A stretch of DNA of 64,000 nt from Shinella sp. H4-D48 (GCF_022637395.1 NZ_CP093337.1:2936501-3000500), one strand, 5' to 3'; positions 10,242-22,007 are shown, numbered from the stretch's first letter. The notes: generated from the letters alone by a model not told the origin. Numbers and translations: made by a program.

Positions 10242-12383
10242 TTACTCGGCGGCTTCGCCGTCGGCCTTTTTCTCGGCAACGATTTCCTTGCCTGTTGCCT
10301 GGTCGACGACCTTCATCGAAAGGCGAACCTTGCCGCGCTCATCGAAGCCCATCAGCTTGACCCAGACCTTGTCGCCTTCCTTGACGACGTCGGAGGTCTT
10401 GGCGACACGCTCGGAAGCGAGCTGCGAGATGTGCACGAGGCCATCGCGCGGGCCAAAGAAGTTGACGAAGGCGCCGAAGTCGGCGGTCTTGACGACCGTG
10501 CCTTCGTAGATCATGCCGACTTCCGGTTCAGCGACGATCGAGTGGATCCACTTGCGGGCCGCTTCGATCTCCTTGCCGGAGGACGATGCGATCTTGATCG
10601 TGCCGTCGTCTTCGATGTTGATCTTGGCGCCGGTCTTTTCGACGATTTCGCGGATGACCTTGCCGCCCGTGCCGATGACTTCACGGATCTTGTCGACCGG
10701 GATGTTCATGACTTCGATGCGCGGTGCGAATTCGCCGAGCTGCGAGCGACCTTCGGAGATGGCATTGGCCATTTCGCCGAGGATGTGCTTGCGGCCGCCC
10801 TGGGCCTGGCTGAGCGCGACCTTCATGATCTCTTCGGTGATACCGGCGATCTTGATGTCCATCTGCAGCGAGGTAATGCCGTCGGCGGTGCCGGCGACCT
10901 TGAAGTCCATGTCACCGAGGTGGTCTTCGTCGCCGAGAATGTCGGAGAGAACCGCGAAACGGTCACCTTCGAGGATCAGGCCCATGGCGATACCGGCAAC
11001 GGGCTTGGCCAGCGGAACACCGGCGTCCATGAGAGCGAGCGAGGTACCGCAGACGGTGGCCATCGAGGACGAGCCGTTCGACTCGGTGATCTCGGAAACG
11101 ACGCGCAGCGTGTAGGGGAACTGTTCCGCCGTCGGCAGCATCGGGCGGATAGCGCGCCATGCGAGCTTGCCATGGCCGATTTCGCGGCGGCCCGGGGAGC
11201 CCATGCGGCCCGTTTCACCGACCGAGTAGGGCGGGAAGTTGTAATGCAGCAGGAAGCGTTCCTTGTACATGCCCGTCAGGCTGTCGACATACTGCTCGTC
11301 TTCGCCGGTGCCGAGCGTGGCAACGACCACGGCCTGGGTTTCACCGCGGGTGAAGAGAGCCGAGCCGTGCGTGCGCGGCAGGATGCCGACTTCCGAGACG
11401 ATGGCGCGAACGGTTTCGAGATCGCGGCCGTCGATACGGCTCTTGGTGTCGAGGATGTTCCAGCGAACGATCTTCGCCTGAAGGTGCTTGAAGACGGAGC
11501 CGATGACTTCGGCGGAGTACTTCGGCTCGACGCCCTCGGGCAGGAAGTGTGCCTTCACCTTGGCCTTGACGGCGTCGACGGCGGCGTAACGGTCAGCCTT
11601 CTGCGTGATCTTGTAGGCGGCGCGCAGCTCGGTTTCCGCGATGCCGAGCATTTCGGCTTCGAGCTCGGAATAGTCTTCCGGCTGGAAGTCGCGCGGTTCC
11701 TTGGCAGCCACTTCGGCGAGCTTGATGATCGCGTCGATGACCGGCTGGAAGCCCTTGTGGCCGAACATGACGGCGCCGAGCATGACGTCTTCGTTCAGTT
11801 CCTTGGCTTCGGATTCCACCATCAGGACGGCGTCCTGCGTGCCGGCGACGACGAGATCGAGAACCGACTCGTCCATCTCGTCGAGATGCGGGTTCAGGAC
11901 GTATTCGCCGTTGATGTAGCCGACGCGCGCTGCACCGACCGGGCCCATGAAGGGAACGCCGGAGATCGTGAGCGCTGCGGAAGCGGCAACCATCGACAGA
12001 ACGTCGGGATCGTTTTCGAGGTCATGCTGGACGACGGTGACGACGACCTGCGTGTCGTTCTTGTAGCCTTCCGGGAAGAGCGGGCGGATAGGACGGTCGA
12101 TCAGGCGGGAAACCAGCGTTTCCTTTTCCGAAGGACGGCCTTCGCGCTTGAAGTAGCCACCCGGGATCTTGCCGGCGGCGTAGGTTTTTTCCTGGTAGTT
12201 GACGGTGAGCGGGAAGAAATCCTGACCCGGCTTTGGCGCCTTGGCCGAAACGACAGTGGCGAGAACCACGGTCTCGCCGTAGGTGGCAAGAACCGCACCG
12301 TCAGCCTGGCGGGCGATCTTGCCGGTTTCCAGCTTGAGCGGACGGCCCGCCCATTCGATTTCAACCGTATGGGTATCGAACAT
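10242..12383 (-). CDS. pnp: Polyribonucleotide nucleotidyltransferase (PNPase)
   Basis: Phosphorolytic 3'-5' exoribonuclease of the RNA degradosome. It is 713 residues, the usual length. It starts [21 protein letters not shown] at the ATG at 12383, although the frame is open further upstream. Both RNase PH-like halves are seen ([25 protein letters not shown]; and [29 protein letters not shown]), followed by the KH domain with [18 protein letters not shown] and an S1 domain with [18 protein letters not shown]. It lies downstream of rpsO in the standard order. A low-complexity acidic/basic tail ends the protein. Confidence 0.97.
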   Translation of the reverse strand: MFDTHTVEIEWAGRPLKLETGKIARQADGAVLATYGETVVLATVVSAKAPKPGQDFFPLTVNYQEKTYAAGKIPGGYFKREGRPSEKETLVSRLIDRPIRPLFPEGYKNDTQVVVTVVQHDLENDPDVLSMVAASAALTISGVPFMGPVGAARVGYINGEYVLNPHLDEMDESVLDLVVAGTQDAVLMVESEAKELNEDVMLGAVMFGHKGFQPVIDAIIKLAEVAAKEPRDFQPEDYSELEAEMLGIAETELRAAYKITQKADRYAAVDAVKAKVKAHFLPEGVEPKYSAEVIGSVFKHLQAKIVRWNILDTKSRIDGRDLETVRAIVSEVGILPRTHGSALFTRGETQAVVVATLGTGEDEQYVDSLTGMYKERFLLHYNFPPYSVGETGRMGSPGRREIGHGKLAWRAIRPMLPTAEQFPYTLRVVSEITESNGSSSMATVCGTSLALMDAGVPLAKPVAGIAMGLILEGDRFAVLSDILGDEDHLGDMDFKVAGTADGITSLQMDIKIAGITEEIMKVALSQAQGGRKHILGEMANAISEGRSQLGEFAPRIEVMNIPVDKIREVIGTGGKVIREIVEKTGAKINIEDDGTIKIASSSGKEIEAARKWIHSIVAEPEVGMIYEGTVVKTADFGAFVNFFGPRDGLVHISQLASERVAKTSDVVKEGDKVWVKLMGFDERGKVRLSMKVVDQATGKEIVAEKKADGEAAE

Positions 12384-12722
12384 GTCTTGTCCTTCGTAAG
12401 GCGGATACGCGCACCGCCGCCCGAAAAGGCGCAGGTGGTCTATCCGCTTCATGACGCATCATGGGCAAGACAACGGGAGGCTTCTTTTCTGGCTGTTGCA
12501 ATTCCGGACGGAAGACCGTTCTGGAATTGCTCCTCAGGGAAGCATCCTGCAATCCTGCCCCATGACAGGTCATCGGTTGGTTCCGCAGGTCCGGCCCATC
12601 CGGCCTGCTGGATAATTCCATTTCGCGAGGCGGCCTCAACCGGCACTGGCGAAACGGTACGGCGGAATTTTCGTCCGCGAAAGAGTGCGGCGGGCGCTCG
12701 TGAGAACGCCCGCCGAAATTGC
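12384..12722. other. Intergenic region between rpsO and pnp
   Basis: About 340 bases that contain the rpsO 3' end hairpin and the untranslated leader of pnp. In many bacteria the pnp leader is an RNase III target for autoregulation; I can see short inverted repeats but cannot demonstrate that structure here. No gene is supported. Confidence 0.5.
12689..12714 (-). terminator. Hairpin downstream of rpsO
   Basis: Perfect eight-base arms GGCGGGCG at 12689-12696 and CGCCCGCC at 12707-12714 start nine bases beyond the rpsO stop. The downstream tail (CTCTTTC on the reverse strand) is only moderately T-rich, so termination may be partial, allowing read-through into pnp as in other bacteria. Confidence 0.6.
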
Positions 12723-12992
12723 TTAGCGGCGAATGCCCAGAGCAGCAATCAGCTTGCTGTAACGGGATTCGTCCTTCTTCTTGAGGTAGTCAAGAAGCGA
12801 GCGGCGGCTGGACACCATCGTCAGAAGGCCACGACGGGAGTGGTTGTCCTTCTTGTGACCCTTGAAGTGTTCCGTCAGGTTGTTGATGCGCTCGGTCAGG
12901 ATCGCAACCTGGACTTCCGGCGAACCGGTGTCGCCTTCGACCGTTGCGTATTCCTTGATCAGCGCAGCCTTGCGCTCAGCAGTGATCGACAT
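12723..12992 (-). CDS. rpsO: 30S ribosomal protein S15
   Basis: An 89-residue primary-binding protein of the 30S platform. The sequence is a full-length S15: [21 protein letters not shown] at the start, then [31 protein letters not shown] and [23 protein letters not shown] at the end. The ATG at 12992 follows AAAGGA at six bases. Position upstream of pnp is the conserved arrangement. Confidence 0.98.
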   Translation of the reverse strand: MSITAERKAALIKEYATVEGDTGSPEVQVAILTERINNLTEHFKGHKKDNHSRRGLLTMVSSRRSLLDYLKKKDESRYSKLIAALGIRR

Positions 12993-13133
12993 CGTATGTC
13001 CTTTCATGAATGGAGAACCAGAAGTCGCCAAAAGCCGGGATGTCGTCCAGCGATGGCCGTGAAGGCAAGGGGCAAGAGCCCACATTGCTGGCGGTGCCTA
13101 TAAACCATTCGCTTGTGAAAGGGAAGGCCCGTT

Positions 13134-13451
13134 CTACCGCTGCGTCGCCGGCAGGCCGGGCGCAGCCTTCACTGCGTCGCTCGTTGCCGGGCAAACAACA
13201 TAGGCTGCAAAGATCCATCCGAGCTGCCGGCCCCGCACCGAAACCAGCAACCAGTGTTTCGTACCGAGCCTGCGCTCGTCCAGAACGGCAACGCCGGTGC
13301 CGTTTTGAAGCGTCGTGAGAACCTGGCCGTTCGGCTCGGCGCGCACGTTGAGCGGCGTGCCCGTGGGATCATCAACCAAGCACTCTCCGGCAAGCGCCGG
13401 CGAGACGATAAAGAGGCCGGCAAGAGCCGCCGCACGCAGAAGAAACCTCAT
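13134..13451 (-). CDS. Secreted SH3-domain protein
   Basis: A 105-residue protein with a signal peptide (MRFLLRAAALAGLFIVSPALAGE) and a single bacterial SH3 domain (TPLNVRAEPNGQVLTTLQNGTGVAVLDERR, ending GWIFAAYVVC). Such domains bind peptidoglycan or metal ions in the periplasm. Two cysteines flank the domain and could form a disulfide. The start was placed at the ATG that begins the signal peptide. It lies directly downstream of the sensor kinase gene on the same strand. Confidence 0.75.
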   Translation of the reverse strand: MRFLLRAAALAGLFIVSPALAGECLVDDPTGTPLNVRAEPNGQVLTTLQNGTGVAVLDERRLGTKHWLLVSVRGRQLGWIFAAYVVCPATSDAVKAAPGLPATQR

Positions 13452-13488
13452 AGCATAGCCCCAAGCATGAGAAGGAGCCCCACTTCTA

Positions 13489-15216
13489 TCATGAATTGTG
13501 GCGCGCGTTATGTGCTTCTTCATCGCGCAGCCGCAGGAGCGGGATGGTGACGCGCCATTCTATGCCGTCATCATGCACGATGAAGTCCAGCTTGGCATCG
13601 AGCGCCATGCCGAGCATGCGTTCCAGCACAACGCTGCCGAAGCCCTTTCGGCTGCCGGCGATGGCCTCGCGGTCGATCGACGCCTTGCTTTCGCGCCACA
13701 CGAGATTGAGATCCTCGCCCTTCGCCACCCAACTCAGCGAGACGATACCCTTCTCGTTTGCGAGCGCCCCGTATTTCGTCGCATTGGTGGAAAGCTCGTG
13801 CAGCGCCATTCCCAGCGTCTGCGAGGCCTGCGGATCGAGCAGAACGGCTGGGCCTTTGATGAGAACGCGCGATGCATCGTCGGGCGTGAACGGCTTCAAC
13901 TGGTTTTTCGCAAGCTCCATCAGGTTGATGCCGTCAGAGGCATTGGCGATCATCAGATCGGTCGAGCGTGCGAGGCCCGCCACGCGCTTGCGGAAGGTTT
14001 CGGCGAAATCGGCGGCGTTCTCGGCACCGGCCGCCGACTGGTTCAGCATGGCCTGGATGACGGTAAGCTGGTTCTTGGAGCGGTGCGCGACCTCCCGCAT
14101 GAGGAAACGCACCTCGTTTTCGGACTTCACCCGTGCGTCCGCCGCCTCGGCGAGCGCGCGCGAGACCGTCTCAAGCTCGGTTATCGCATAGGGCCTTGGA
14201 GCGACGCGCTCGCCATGGCCAAGCCTGCGGGCATCATGCGCAAGCAGCCGCACGTCGCGCGACAGCACCCGCGCGATACCGACGGCGCCGATCGCGGCCA
14301 GAAGCGCAAAGACCACGCCGCCGATGACCAGCCAGCGGAACGAGGAAACAGCCGGCGCCTGCACGTCGGAGGACTTCGCCCAGGCGATCATCCGCCATCC
14401 CGCCAGCGACGAGAACTCGGTAACGACCTGATAATTCGTGCCGTCCTGCCGCATCGTGCTGACACCGAGGCGCAGCGACGGCACCACGCGCAGGAAAAAT
14501 TCCGTGCCGGTCTTCTGTTTATCGTCGGTCGACGCGATCACCCTGCCCGTGCTGTCGATTACCGCGGCATTCCAGCCAGGCGACAGAACATCCGGGTTGA
14601 CTGCACGGCGTAACGCATCCGCGTTCTTCGTCAGTGTCAGGAGCACCTGCCGGCCGTTTGAAAGCTGCATGGGCTGATAGACGTTGAACACCCACTGCTG
14701 CGCCGTCCTGCCGAAGAAGATATCCGAGACCATGCGTTCGCCACGTTGCAGCGCAAGGCCCGCCGAAGTCGGGTCGGACGCCGTGCCAAGGGCCGTGCCA
14801 TATGGCACGCGCGTATTGAGCAGTTGTCTCATCGACGGATCGATGACCAGAAAATAGATATCCGTGCCTTCGAGCGTCTTGGTGGCCTGCGCATGCAGCG
14901 CGGCAAAGTCGCCCTGCACCAGGCTTTCCGATGTGGACAGGAAGTTCAGCGTGGAGAACATGCCGGAGATTTCGCGCTCGACGGCGCGGTTCACGGCACT
15001 CGTGGAGGTGCGCAGCAGCGATTCGAAAATCCGCTCCTGCGCTTCGTTGGTGCGCTTCAGCACCACAATGGAAAACAGGAAGGCAGGCACGATCAGGACG
15101 AGGATCATGCACACGAGATAGAAGACGACCGGATAGTGCATGCGCCTGCGTTCGACGGCAGGTTTTGCCTCCGCGTCTCCGGCAGAGACTGATCTGTCAG
15201 TCGGCGCAATCGTCAA
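13489..15216 (-). CDS. Membrane sensor histidine kinase, HWE/HisKA_2 type
   Basis: A 575-residue kinase. A transmembrane segment (YPVVFYLVCMILVLIVPAFLFSIVVL, about residues 28-53) is followed by an extracytoplasmic sensor domain of about 230 residues. A second membrane segment (WLVIGGVVFALLAAIGAVGIARVL) leads to a HAMP-like linker. The phosphoacceptor box EVAHRSKNQLTVIQAML and the HWE-type ATPase segments MALHELSTNATKYGAL and GFGSVVLERML follow. The signal and partner response regulator are unknown; none is encoded nearby. The start is a TTG with AAAGGG upstream; an internal ATG at 15141 would remove 25 residues. Confidence 0.88.
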   Translation of the reverse strand: MTIAPTDRSVSAGDAEAKPAVERRRMHYPVVFYLVCMILVLIVPAFLFSIVVLKRTNEAQERIFESLLRTSTSAVNRAVEREISGMFSTLNFLSTSESLVQGDFAALHAQATKTLEGTDIYFLVIDPSMRQLLNTRVPYGTALGTASDPTSAGLALQRGERMVSDIFFGRTAQQWVFNVYQPMQLSNGRQVLLTLTKNADALRRAVNPDVLSPGWNAAVIDSTGRVIASTDDKQKTGTEFFLRVVPSLRLGVSTMRQDGTNYQVVTEFSSLAGWRMIAWAKSSDVQAPAVSSFRWLVIGGVVFALLAAIGAVGIARVLSRDVRLLAHDARRLGHGERVAPRPYAITELETVSRALAEAADARVKSENEVRFLMREVAHRSKNQLTVIQAMLNQSAAGAENAADFAETFRKRVAGLARSTDLMIANASDGINLMELAKNQLKPFTPDDASRVLIKGPAVLLDPQASQTLGMALHELSTNATKYGALANEKGIVSLSWVAKGEDLNLVWRESKASIDREAIAGSRKGFGSVVLERMLGMALDAKLDFIVHDDGIEWRVTIPLLRLRDEEAHNARHNS

Positions 15217-15331
15217 CGGCCAGCCCTTTTCACCCTTCCCTCAGGAGCGATAGCGGCGGAAAAACCGCCACCCCGCCCCGGAGTGAACCTTGCAGGCCCA
15301 TAAAGCCCATTGCTTGTGGTGAAATCAAGTC

Positions 15332-15353
15332 GGGGGCGGTTGGTTCCGCCCCC
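15332..15353 (-). terminator. Hairpin downstream of truB
   Basis: Perfect eight-base arms GGGGGCGG at 15332-15339 and CCGCCCCC at 15346-15353, five bases beyond the truB stop. The T tail is weak on the reverse strand. It probably marks the end of the rimP-to-truB transcript. Confidence 0.6.
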
Positions 15354-15358
15354 GATCA

Positions 15359-16291
15359 TCAACCTTGGAAGACTCGCTTCGGGCGGAACTCGCCGCCGCC
15401 GATCTCTCCGATAGCGACCAGCTTGCCGCGCGCCGTCGCATAGGCCTCGTCCGCTGAAACCGGCGCATCACGACCGCGAAGGATGATGGGATTGCCCATG
15501 CGCAGGCGATGGGCCTGGTCATCGTTTATGACGATCTGCGGCAGGCTGGAGAGCGCCTCGCCCGTATCGATCAGGAACGCATCCAGTGCCGCGAGGCGTT
15601 CGGCCTCGTCCTCGATCTTTTCCAGTGCGACCAGATCGGCGAGCGGAACCATGTCGTCCTCGCCGAAGGGCGCGACGAAAGTGCGGCGCAGCGCCGAGAT
15701 ATGACCGTAACAGCCGAGCTGGCGGCCGAAGTCGCGGGCGAGCGCACGAACATAGGTTCCCTTGCCGCACTCTACTTCGAAGCGGGCGGTATCCTCGTCC
15801 GAAGCGATCAGCGTCAGGCGGTGGATTTCCACCTCGCGTGACGGGATTTCCACTGTCTCGCCTTCACGGGCGAGGTCATAGGCACGCTCGCCGTCGATCT
15901 TGATGGCGGAAAACTGCGGCGGGATCTGCTGGATGGTGCCGGTGTACTCGCCGAGGATCGCCTTGATCTCTTCGGCCGTCGGACGCTTGTCCGAACTCTG
16001 CGTCACCTCGCCTTCGAGGTCATCCGTGGTCCGCTCTTCACCCCAGGTCACCGTGAATTCGTAGATCTTGCGGCCATCCATGACATAGGGAACGGTCTTG
16101 GTGGCATCGCCAAGCGCGATCGGCAGCATGCCGGAGGCGAGCGGATCTAGCGTGCCGGCGTGACCGGCCTTCTGGGCCTTGAGAAGCCACTTGATCTTGG
16201 CGACGGCTTCGGTCGAACCGAAATCGAAAGGCTTGTCGAGAATAAGCCAGCCGGAAACCGGCCGGCCCTTGGGTTTGCGGGGCTTGGACAT
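15359..16291 (-). CDS. truB: tRNA pseudouridine(55) synthase
   Basis: Converts U55 of the tRNA T loop to pseudouridine. The 310-residue protein begins with the segment [14 protein letters not shown] and contains [19 protein letters not shown], where the Asp is the catalytic residue. [17 protein letters not shown] and the C-terminal PUA-like part follow. It is the last gene of the rimP-nusA-ylxR-infB-rbfA-truB block, with 12 bases to rbfA. Confidence 0.96.
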   Translation of the reverse strand: MSKPRKPKGRPVSGWLILDKPFDFGSTEAVAKIKWLLKAQKAGHAGTLDPLASGMLPIALGDATKTVPYVMDGRKIYEFTVTWGEERTTDDLEGEVTQSSDKRPTAEEIKAILGEYTGTIQQIPPQFSAIKIDGERAYDLAREGETVEIPSREVEIHRLTLIASDEDTARFEVECGKGTYVRALARDFGRQLGCYGHISALRRTFVAPFGEDDMVPLADLVALEKIEDEAERLAALDAFLIDTGEALSSLPQIVINDDQAHRLRMGNPIILRGRDAPVSADEAYATARGKLVAIGEIGGGEFRPKRVFQG

Positions 16292-16303
16292 TTTTATCCT
16301 GGG

Positions 16304-16714
16304 TTACTTGTCGTCGTCGCCGCTATCGGCGGAAAGGTCGCGCGCCACTTCGGGCGAGCGCAGGAGCTCATCGATCTTCTTGTAATTGTCGAAGCTCGTA
16401 TCGTCGCGGAAGCGGACGTCCGGCATGTATTTCATCTGACGCAGCTGCGGACCGAGACGGCCACGAATGAACTTCGCATTGCGGTTGAGCGCTTCGATGA
16501 CCGTGTCGTGATCCTTGACGCCCAGCGGCGTGACATAGGCCGTCGCATGCTTCAGGTCCGGCGACATGCGGACTTCGGAAATCGAGATCACCGTCTTTTC
16601 GAGCAGTGGATCGCGCACTTCGCCGCGCTGGAGAACCTGGGTCAGGGCCGCGCGCACCTGCTCGCCGACGCGCAGCATGCGTTGCGACGGTGCGGAGGTA
16701 GTTGCTCTTGCCAT
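16304..16714 (-). CDS. rbfA: 30S ribosome-binding factor A
   Basis: A 136-residue KH-fold protein that assists late maturation of the 30S subunit and cold adaptation. Recognised by [29 protein letters not shown], then [23 protein letters not shown] and [15 protein letters not shown], and an acidic C-terminal tail. The ATG at 16714 was selected since it begins [19 protein letters not shown]; the frame extends upstream into the spacer after infB. Confidence 0.95.
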   Translation of the reverse strand: MARATTSAPSQRMLRVGEQVRAALTQVLQRGEVRDPLLEKTVISISEVRMSPDLKHATAYVTPLGVKDHDTVIEALNRNAKFIRGRLGPQLRQMKYMPDVRFRDDTSFDNYKKIDELLRSPEVARDLSADSGDDDK

Positions 16715-16786
16715 GGTCGTTACCTTCAAAAAAATACGAGCGCCGAAACGGTCCGGCGCTCGCACGATATTGGGATCGCCGGACGC

Positions 16787-19456
16787 TTACAGCGTGCGGG
16801 TGATGTGCTCCACGCGGAAGCACTCGATCGTGTCGCCCGCGCGGATGTCCTCGTAGTTCTCGAAGGCCATACCGCATTCCTGGCCCATCGGCACTTCGGC
16901 GACTTCGTCCTTGAAGCGCTTGAGGGTCTTGAGCTTGCCTTCGTGGATGACGACGTTGTCGCGCACCAGACGGACGCCCGCGCCACGCTCGACCTTGCCT
17001 TCGATGACGCGGCAACCGGCGACCTTGCCGACCTTCGTGATGTTGAACACCTCGAGGATTTCGGCATTGCCGAGGAAGGTTTCGCGGCGCTCCGGCGAGA
17101 GCAGGCCCGACATGGCCGCCTTAACATCATCCACCAGATCGTAAATGATGTTGTAGTAGCGGATTTCGAGACCGGCGCGCTCGGCGGCGGTACGAGCCTG
17201 TGCGTTGGCGCGAACGTTGAAGCCGATGATGGCTGCGTTCGAGGCTTCGGCAAGCGAGATATCGGACTCCGTGATACCACCGGCACCGGAATGAACGATG
17301 CGGGCGCGGACTTCGTCTGTACCGAGCTTGTCAAGCGCGCCTGCAATGGCTTCGATCGAGCCCTGCACGTCGCCCTTGATGAGCAGCGGGAACTCCTTGA
17401 GGCCGGTGTTCTGCAGCTGGCTCATCATCTGCTCGAGCGAGCCGCGCGAACCGGCCTGGCGTGCTACCTGCTTTTCGCGGGCGAGGCGCTGACGGTATTC
17501 CGAGATCTCGCGGGCACGGCTTTCGTTCTCGACGACGGCGAACTTGTCGCCGGCAGCCGGCGTGCCGGAAAGACCGAGTACTTCCACCGGCATGGACGGA
17601 CCGGCTTCCTTGACGTGCTCACCCTTATCGTTGACGAGCGCACGCACGCGGCCCCACTGATCGCCTGCAACCAGAATCTGGCCGGGCTTCAGGGTACCGG
17701 TCTGCACCAGCACGGTGGCAACGGCACCGCGGCCGCGGTCGAGCTGCGCTTCGACGACGACACCTTCTGCGGTGCGGTTCGGGTTTGCCTTCAGGTCGAG
17801 GATTTCGGCCTGCAGCAGGACGGCTTCGAGCAGCTTATCGAGGTTGAGGCGGTTCTTGGCCGACACTTCCACGTCGAGCGTTTCACCGCCCATGGATTCG
17901 ACGAAGACTTCGTGCTGGAGGAGCTGGTTGCGCACCTTCTGCGGGTCGGCTTCGTGCTTGTCGATCTTGTTGATCGCCACGATGATCGGCACACCGGCCG
18001 CCTTTGCGTGGTTGATGGACTCGATCGTCTGCGGCATCACGCTGTCGTCGGCAGCGACCACGAGGATCGCGATATCCGTCGCCTGCGCGCCACGGGCACG
18101 CATGGCGGTGAACGCGGCGTGGCCGGGGGTGTCGATGAAGGTGATCTTGTGACCGTTGTGCTCGACCTGATAGGCGCCGATATGCTGCGTGATGCCGCCA
18201 GCTTCGCCGGCGACCGTGTTGGCCTGGCGAATGGCATCGAGCAGCGAGGTCTTGCCGTGGTCGACGTGGCCCATGATGGTCACGATCGGCGGGCGGGTTT
18301 CCATATCGCCGGCATCGTCGGTGACGTTGAAGATGCCTTCTTCAACGTCTGATTCCGAAACGCGCTTGACGGTATGGCCGAATTCGCCCGCGATGATTTC
18401 TGCCAGGTCGGCGTCGATCAGATCGCCGGGCTTCATCATCTGGCCTTCCTTCATCAGGTACTTGATGACGTCGACGGCGCGTTCGGACATGCGCTGCGAC
18501 AGTTCCTGAATGGTGATGGTTTCCGGCAGAATGACCTCGCGCATGACCTTCTCGCGGGTTTCCTGCATCTGGCTGCGCTTGAACTTCTCCTGTCGGCGAC
18601 GCATCGCCGACAGCGAGCGGCCGCGCTGCGAGCCGTCCTCGTCCGTCGAGGCGGTGGTCAGGGTCAGCTTGCCCTGGCGGCGGCCATCGTCGGTCTTCGG
18701 ACGGGCCGGAGCCTTGGCCGGCTCGGGACGCTTGACGGCGCCACGGTTGGCGGGAACGCCGCCACGTGGACGCTTGTCGTCATCTTCTTCGGCATCGCGC
18801 CGGCCACGGCCGGGAACGGCCGCAGGTGCAGCAACGGGCGTGCGGCCCGGCTGCGGACGCGTGTCAACGCCGGCAGGAGCGGCAGCGGCGCGTGCGACCG
18901 GCTGCGGTTCGACAGCTTGCGGTGCCGGCGCGGGTGCGGCGGCCTCGGTGGCGCGGCGCTCGGCCTCTTCCTTCTCGCGCTGGATGCGGGCTTCTTCCTC
19001 AGCCTTGCGGCGGGCTTCTTCCTCGACCTTGCGGCGAGCCTCATCCTCGGCGCGCTGGCGCGCTTCGGCGGCATCGCGGATCTGGGCTTCGGCAAGTGCG
19101 CGGCGGCGGGCTTCGACCTCATCGGGCGAAAGCTGGTTCAGCACGACGCCAACGCGCGGCCGGCTCTGCTCGGCCGAACGCGAAGGCTGCTGATGGACCG
19201 GCCGCGACTGCTGCGGCGCGGGGCGCGTCTGCTGCGGCTCGGGCTGGCGCTGCACAGGCGTGACAGGCGCCGATGCCTGGCGGTCTTCGCCCGGGCGGCT
19301 GAAATGGCGCTTGGTGCGGGTCTCGACCACGACGGCCTTCGTGCGGCCACGACCCATGTCCTGGCGCACGGTTCCCTGCTGAACCCCCGAGGGCTTCAGG
19401 CTCAGGGTCTTCTTGCCAGCCACACTGATCGTCTTGTCGTCTTCGTTGTCGGTCAT
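16787..19456 (-). CDS. infB: Translation initiation factor IF-2
   Basis: An 889-residue GTPase that delivers initiator tRNA to the ribosome. The N-terminal 330 residues are a charged, low-complexity region with long Glu/Arg/Ala runs (a predicted helix rich in [12 protein letters not shown]), typical of alphaproteobacterial IF-2. The G domain shows [15 protein letters not shown] (G1), DTPGHAAF (G3) and NKIDK (G4). Domains II to IV follow ([55 protein letters not shown]). It is flanked by ylxR and rbfA in the conserved order. Confidence 0.97.
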   Translation of the reverse strand: MTDNEDDKTISVAGKKTLSLKPSGVQQGTVRQDMGRGRTKAVVVETRTKRHFSRPGEDRQASAPVTPVQRQPEPQQTRPAPQQSRPVHQQPSRSAEQSRPRVGVVLNQLSPDEVEARRRALAEAQIRDAAEARQRAEDEARRKVEEEARRKAEEEARIQREKEEAERRATEAAAPAPAPQAVEPQPVARAAAAPAGVDTRPQPGRTPVAAPAAVPGRGRRDAEEDDDKRPRGGVPANRGAVKRPEPAKAPARPKTDDGRRQGKLTLTTASTDEDGSQRGRSLSAMRRRQEKFKRSQMQETREKVMREVILPETITIQELSQRMSERAVDVIKYLMKEGQMMKPGDLIDADLAEIIAGEFGHTVKRVSESDVEEGIFNVTDDAGDMETRPPIVTIMGHVDHGKTSLLDAIRQANTVAGEAGGITQHIGAYQVEHNGHKITFIDTPGHAAFTAMRARGAQATDIAILVVAADDSVMPQTIESINHAKAAGVPIIVAINKIDKHEADPQKVRNQLLQHEVFVESMGGETLDVEVSAKNRLNLDKLLEAVLLQAEILDLKANPNRTAEGVVVEAQLDRGRGAVATVLVQTGTLKPGQILVAGDQWGRVRALVNDKGEHVKEAGPSMPVEVLGLSGTPAAGDKFAVVENESRAREISEYRQRLAREKQVARQAGSRGSLEQMMSQLQNTGLKEFPLLIKGDVQGSIEAIAGALDKLGTDEVRARIVHSGAGGITESDISLAEASNAAIIGFNVRANAQARTAAERAGLEIRYYNIIYDLVDDVKAAMSGLLSPERRETFLGNAEILEVFNITKVGKVAGCRVIEGKVERGAGVRLVRDNVVIHEGKLKTLKRFKDEVAEVPMGQECGMAFENYEDIRAGDTIECFRVEHITRTL

Positions 19457-19560
19457 TCCGTTCCGTTCCTAAGATCAGGGCCGGATGCGTATCACCAGAC
19501 CCCGTCGTTCAATTGTGTTCACCCAATGCGAATTCGGCCGGCCGGATGCCGGTAACCGCG

Positions 19561-20217
19561 TCATTGGTTTGTCTGGCCAGCGCCACCTTTTGCCATCATC
19601 AGGCTGTCGCCCCGATATTTTTCGAGCATGATTGCGCGCTTCACTACACCCTCACCCGCCTGCCCTGCAAGCGCTGCGGCATGGATAAACGCATTCTGGC
19701 CCAAAACCCCCTCCAATTCGCTCTCTGAGAAGAGCTTGAAGGAGGGAATTTCCGTTTCGTCATCGGTGAGGAAGCTTGCCGCCTTCCTCGCCTGGTCAAT
19801 CTTTCGCACCCCGTCCGCCGCCGCATCCGTGGCATGGAAGACGGCTAAAGCCGCCAAAGCCCGAACCGCCTGATCGACCTTGGAAGAGCCCGTGATGAAC
19901 TGGCCGGCCTTGCGCGCCATGTTCATCATGCCGCCGAGTTGGGCCGCAATCAGCCTGTCCACCTCGGCGCCGAGTTCCGGTGCTGCCTTCGCCTCCGCCT
20001 TCAGCGCACGCCCGAAAAGCTTTCTGGCGACCGCCTTGTCGACGATCGCCCGTTCCGCCTTTACCCAGCATCCGCGTCCGGGAAGTTGACGCTTGAGATC
20101 CGGGACGACGCTGCCGTCCGGGCCCAGGACAAAGCGGATCAGATCATCCGCCTCGCCCTTTTCGCGCGTCACGATGCACATGCGGTCGTTCACGCCGTCC
20201 TCGTCTTTCCTGCCCAT
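19561..20217 (-). CDS. ylxR: YlxR/DUF448 RNA-binding protein with an L7Ae-like domain
   Basis: A 218-residue protein. The N-terminal part, RMCIVTREKGEADDLIRFVLGPDGSVVPDLKRQLPGRGCWV, is the YlxR (DUF448) fold, a small nucleic-acid-binding domain that always sits between nusA and infB. The second part (GGMMNMARKAGQFITGSSKVDQAVR) resembles the L7Ae/YlxQ ribosomal-protein-like domain, so the two commonly separate genes are fused, as in many alphaproteobacteria. I take the ATG at 20217; an in-frame TTG seven codons earlier is possible. Confidence 0.88.
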   Translation of the reverse strand: MGRKDEDGVNDRMCIVTREKGEADDLIRFVLGPDGSVVPDLKRQLPGRGCWVKAERAIVDKAVARKLFGRALKAEAKAAPELGAEVDRLIAAQLGGMMNMARKAGQFITGSSKVDQAVRALAALAVFHATDAAADGVRKIDQARKAASFLTDDETEIPSFKLFSESELEGVLGQNAFIHAAALAGQAGEGVVKRAIMLEKYRGDSLMMAKGGAGQTNQ

Positions 20218-20291
20218 ATAGGTTTCCGCTCTTGTCAACGCAAACCGCTATGCAAAATCAGCGGGCGGCATGCCAACATCGAGAACGCCGA

Positions 20292-21893
20292 TCAGGCGTC
20301 CTCTTCACCGCCTTCGACGACTTCCTCTTCCTCGACGGCGAGGTCCTCCTGCGTGATCCAGCCGGCCGCAAGGCGCGCCTGAACGATCATCGCTTCGGCC
20401 TCGGCGCGGGAAACCTCGAACTTCGAGAACAGGCCCTCGAACTTCTTCGTCTCACCGTCCTTGCGCTCGGACCAGCCGACCAGGTCGTCTGCAGCGCAGC
20501 CGGCGAAGTCTTCCATCGTCTTGATGCCGTCTTCGCCCAGCGCAACGAGCATCTGGCTCGTCATGCCGTCGATCTGGCGCAGGTCGTCGGAAACGCCGAG
20601 TTCCTTGCGCTTGGCGTCCATCTCGGCCTCGAGGCGGTCGAGATGCTCGCGGGCGCGGGTCTGGAGCTCCTGGGCAGTGTCTTCATCGAAACCGTCGATC
20701 GAGGCGATTTCGTCGAGATCGACGTAAGCCAGTTCCTCGACGGCGGCAAAGCCTTCGGAGGCCAGAACCTGGCCGACCATTTCATCCACGTCGAGCGCGT
20801 CCATGAAGAGGTTGGTGCGCTCGTTGAATTCCTTCTGGCGACGCTCGGACTCTTCGGCTTCCGTCAGGATGTCGATGTCCCAGCCGGTCAGCTGCGAGGC
20901 AAGACGAACGTTCTGGCCGCGGCGACCGATGGCAAGCGACAGCTGCTCGTCGGGAACGACGACTTCGATGCGCTCGGCATCCTCATCGAGAACGACCTTG
21001 GCGACTTCCGCCGGCTGAAGGGCGTTGACGATGAAGGAAGCCGGATCCTGGCTCCACGGAATGATATCGATCTTTTCGCCCTGCAACTCGCCGACGACGG
21101 CCTGGACGCGCGAACCGCGCATACCGACGCAGGCGCCGACCGGATCGATCGACGAATCGTTGGAGATGACGGCGATCTTGGCGCGCGAACCGGGGTCGCG
21201 GGCAACCGACTTGATCTGGATGATGCCGTCGTAAATTTCCGGCACTTCCATGGTGAAGAGCTTCACCATGAACTGCGGATGGGTACGCGACAGGAAGATC
21301 TGCGGGCCGCGCTGCTCGCGGCGCACGTCGTAAACGAAGGCGCGGACACGGTCGCCGTAGCGCATGTTTTCGCGCGGGATCATCTCGTCGCGGCGGATGA
21401 TGCCTTCGCCACGGCCGAGATCGACGATGACGTTGCCGTATTCGACGCGCTTGACCGTGCCGTTGACGATCTCGCCGATGCGATCCTTGTATTCGTCGAA
21501 CTGGCGGTCACGCTCGGCTTCGCGCACCTTCTGCACGATGACCTGCTTGGCAGACTGCGCCGCGATACGGCCGAAGTCCATCGGCGGCAGCGGATCGGCG
21601 ATGAAATCGCCGAGCTTGGCGTCGGGGTTGCGGTCGCGGGCCAGTTCCAGCGGGATCTGGGTCGAGTAGTCCTCGGCGTGCTCGACGACCTCAAGCAGAC
21701 GCTGGAGGCGGATTTCGCCAGTCTTGGAATTGATATCGGCGCGGATATTGGATTCCGTGCCGTAACGCGAGCGGGCTGCCTTCTGGATGGCGTCGGCCAT
21801 CGCGGCAAGCACGATCTCGCGGTCGATGACCTTTTCACGGGCCACGGCATCCGCGATCTGCAGAAGCTCAAGCCGGTTCGCACTGACTGCCAT
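20292..21893 (-). CDS. nusA: Transcription termination/antitermination factor NusA
   Basis: A 533-residue RNA polymerase-binding factor. The protein starts [32 protein letters not shown], followed by the S1 domain, the KH domains ([46 protein letters not shown] and [24 protein letters not shown]), then an acidic helical C-terminal region with helix-hairpin-helix repeats. The upstream open frame beyond the ATG at 21893 is non-coding spacer after rimP. Confidence 0.97.
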   Translation of the reverse strand: MAVSANRLELLQIADAVAREKVIDREIVLAAMADAIQKAARSRYGTESNIRADINSKTGEIRLQRLLEVVEHAEDYSTQIPLELARDRNPDAKLGDFIADPLPPMDFGRIAAQSAKQVIVQKVREAERDRQFDEYKDRIGEIVNGTVKRVEYGNVIVDLGRGEGIIRRDEMIPRENMRYGDRVRAFVYDVRREQRGPQIFLSRTHPQFMVKLFTMEVPEIYDGIIQIKSVARDPGSRAKIAVISNDSSIDPVGACVGMRGSRVQAVVGELQGEKIDIIPWSQDPASFIVNALQPAEVAKVVLDEDAERIEVVVPDEQLSLAIGRRGQNVRLASQLTGWDIDILTEAEESERRQKEFNERTNLFMDALDVDEMVGQVLASEGFAAVEELAYVDLDEIASIDGFDEDTAQELQTRAREHLDRLEAEMDAKRKELGVSDDLRQIDGMTSQMLVALGEDGIKTMEDFAGCAADDLVGWSERKDGETKKFEGLFSKFEVSRAEAEAMIVQARLAAGWITQEDLAVEEEEVVEGGEEDA

Positions 21894-22007
21894 TGTCTCA
21901 GGTCTCCATGGTCGGGCCGGGGCTTGTGCCTCCGACCTATCTAGAGCGGAACACCGCTCCGGTTGCGTCCTCTCCGCCCCGCCTATCGGCCGGAGCGCAC
22001 TCACACA

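Noticed and set aside
10431-13103. 890-codon forward open frame antisense to pnp
   Set aside because: It is a shadow of the high-GC pnp gene on the opposite strand; the reverse-strand product is a complete PNPase.
16160-18352. 730-codon forward open frame antisense to truB, rbfA and infB
   Set aside because: It crosses several real genes on the other strand and has no domain of its own.
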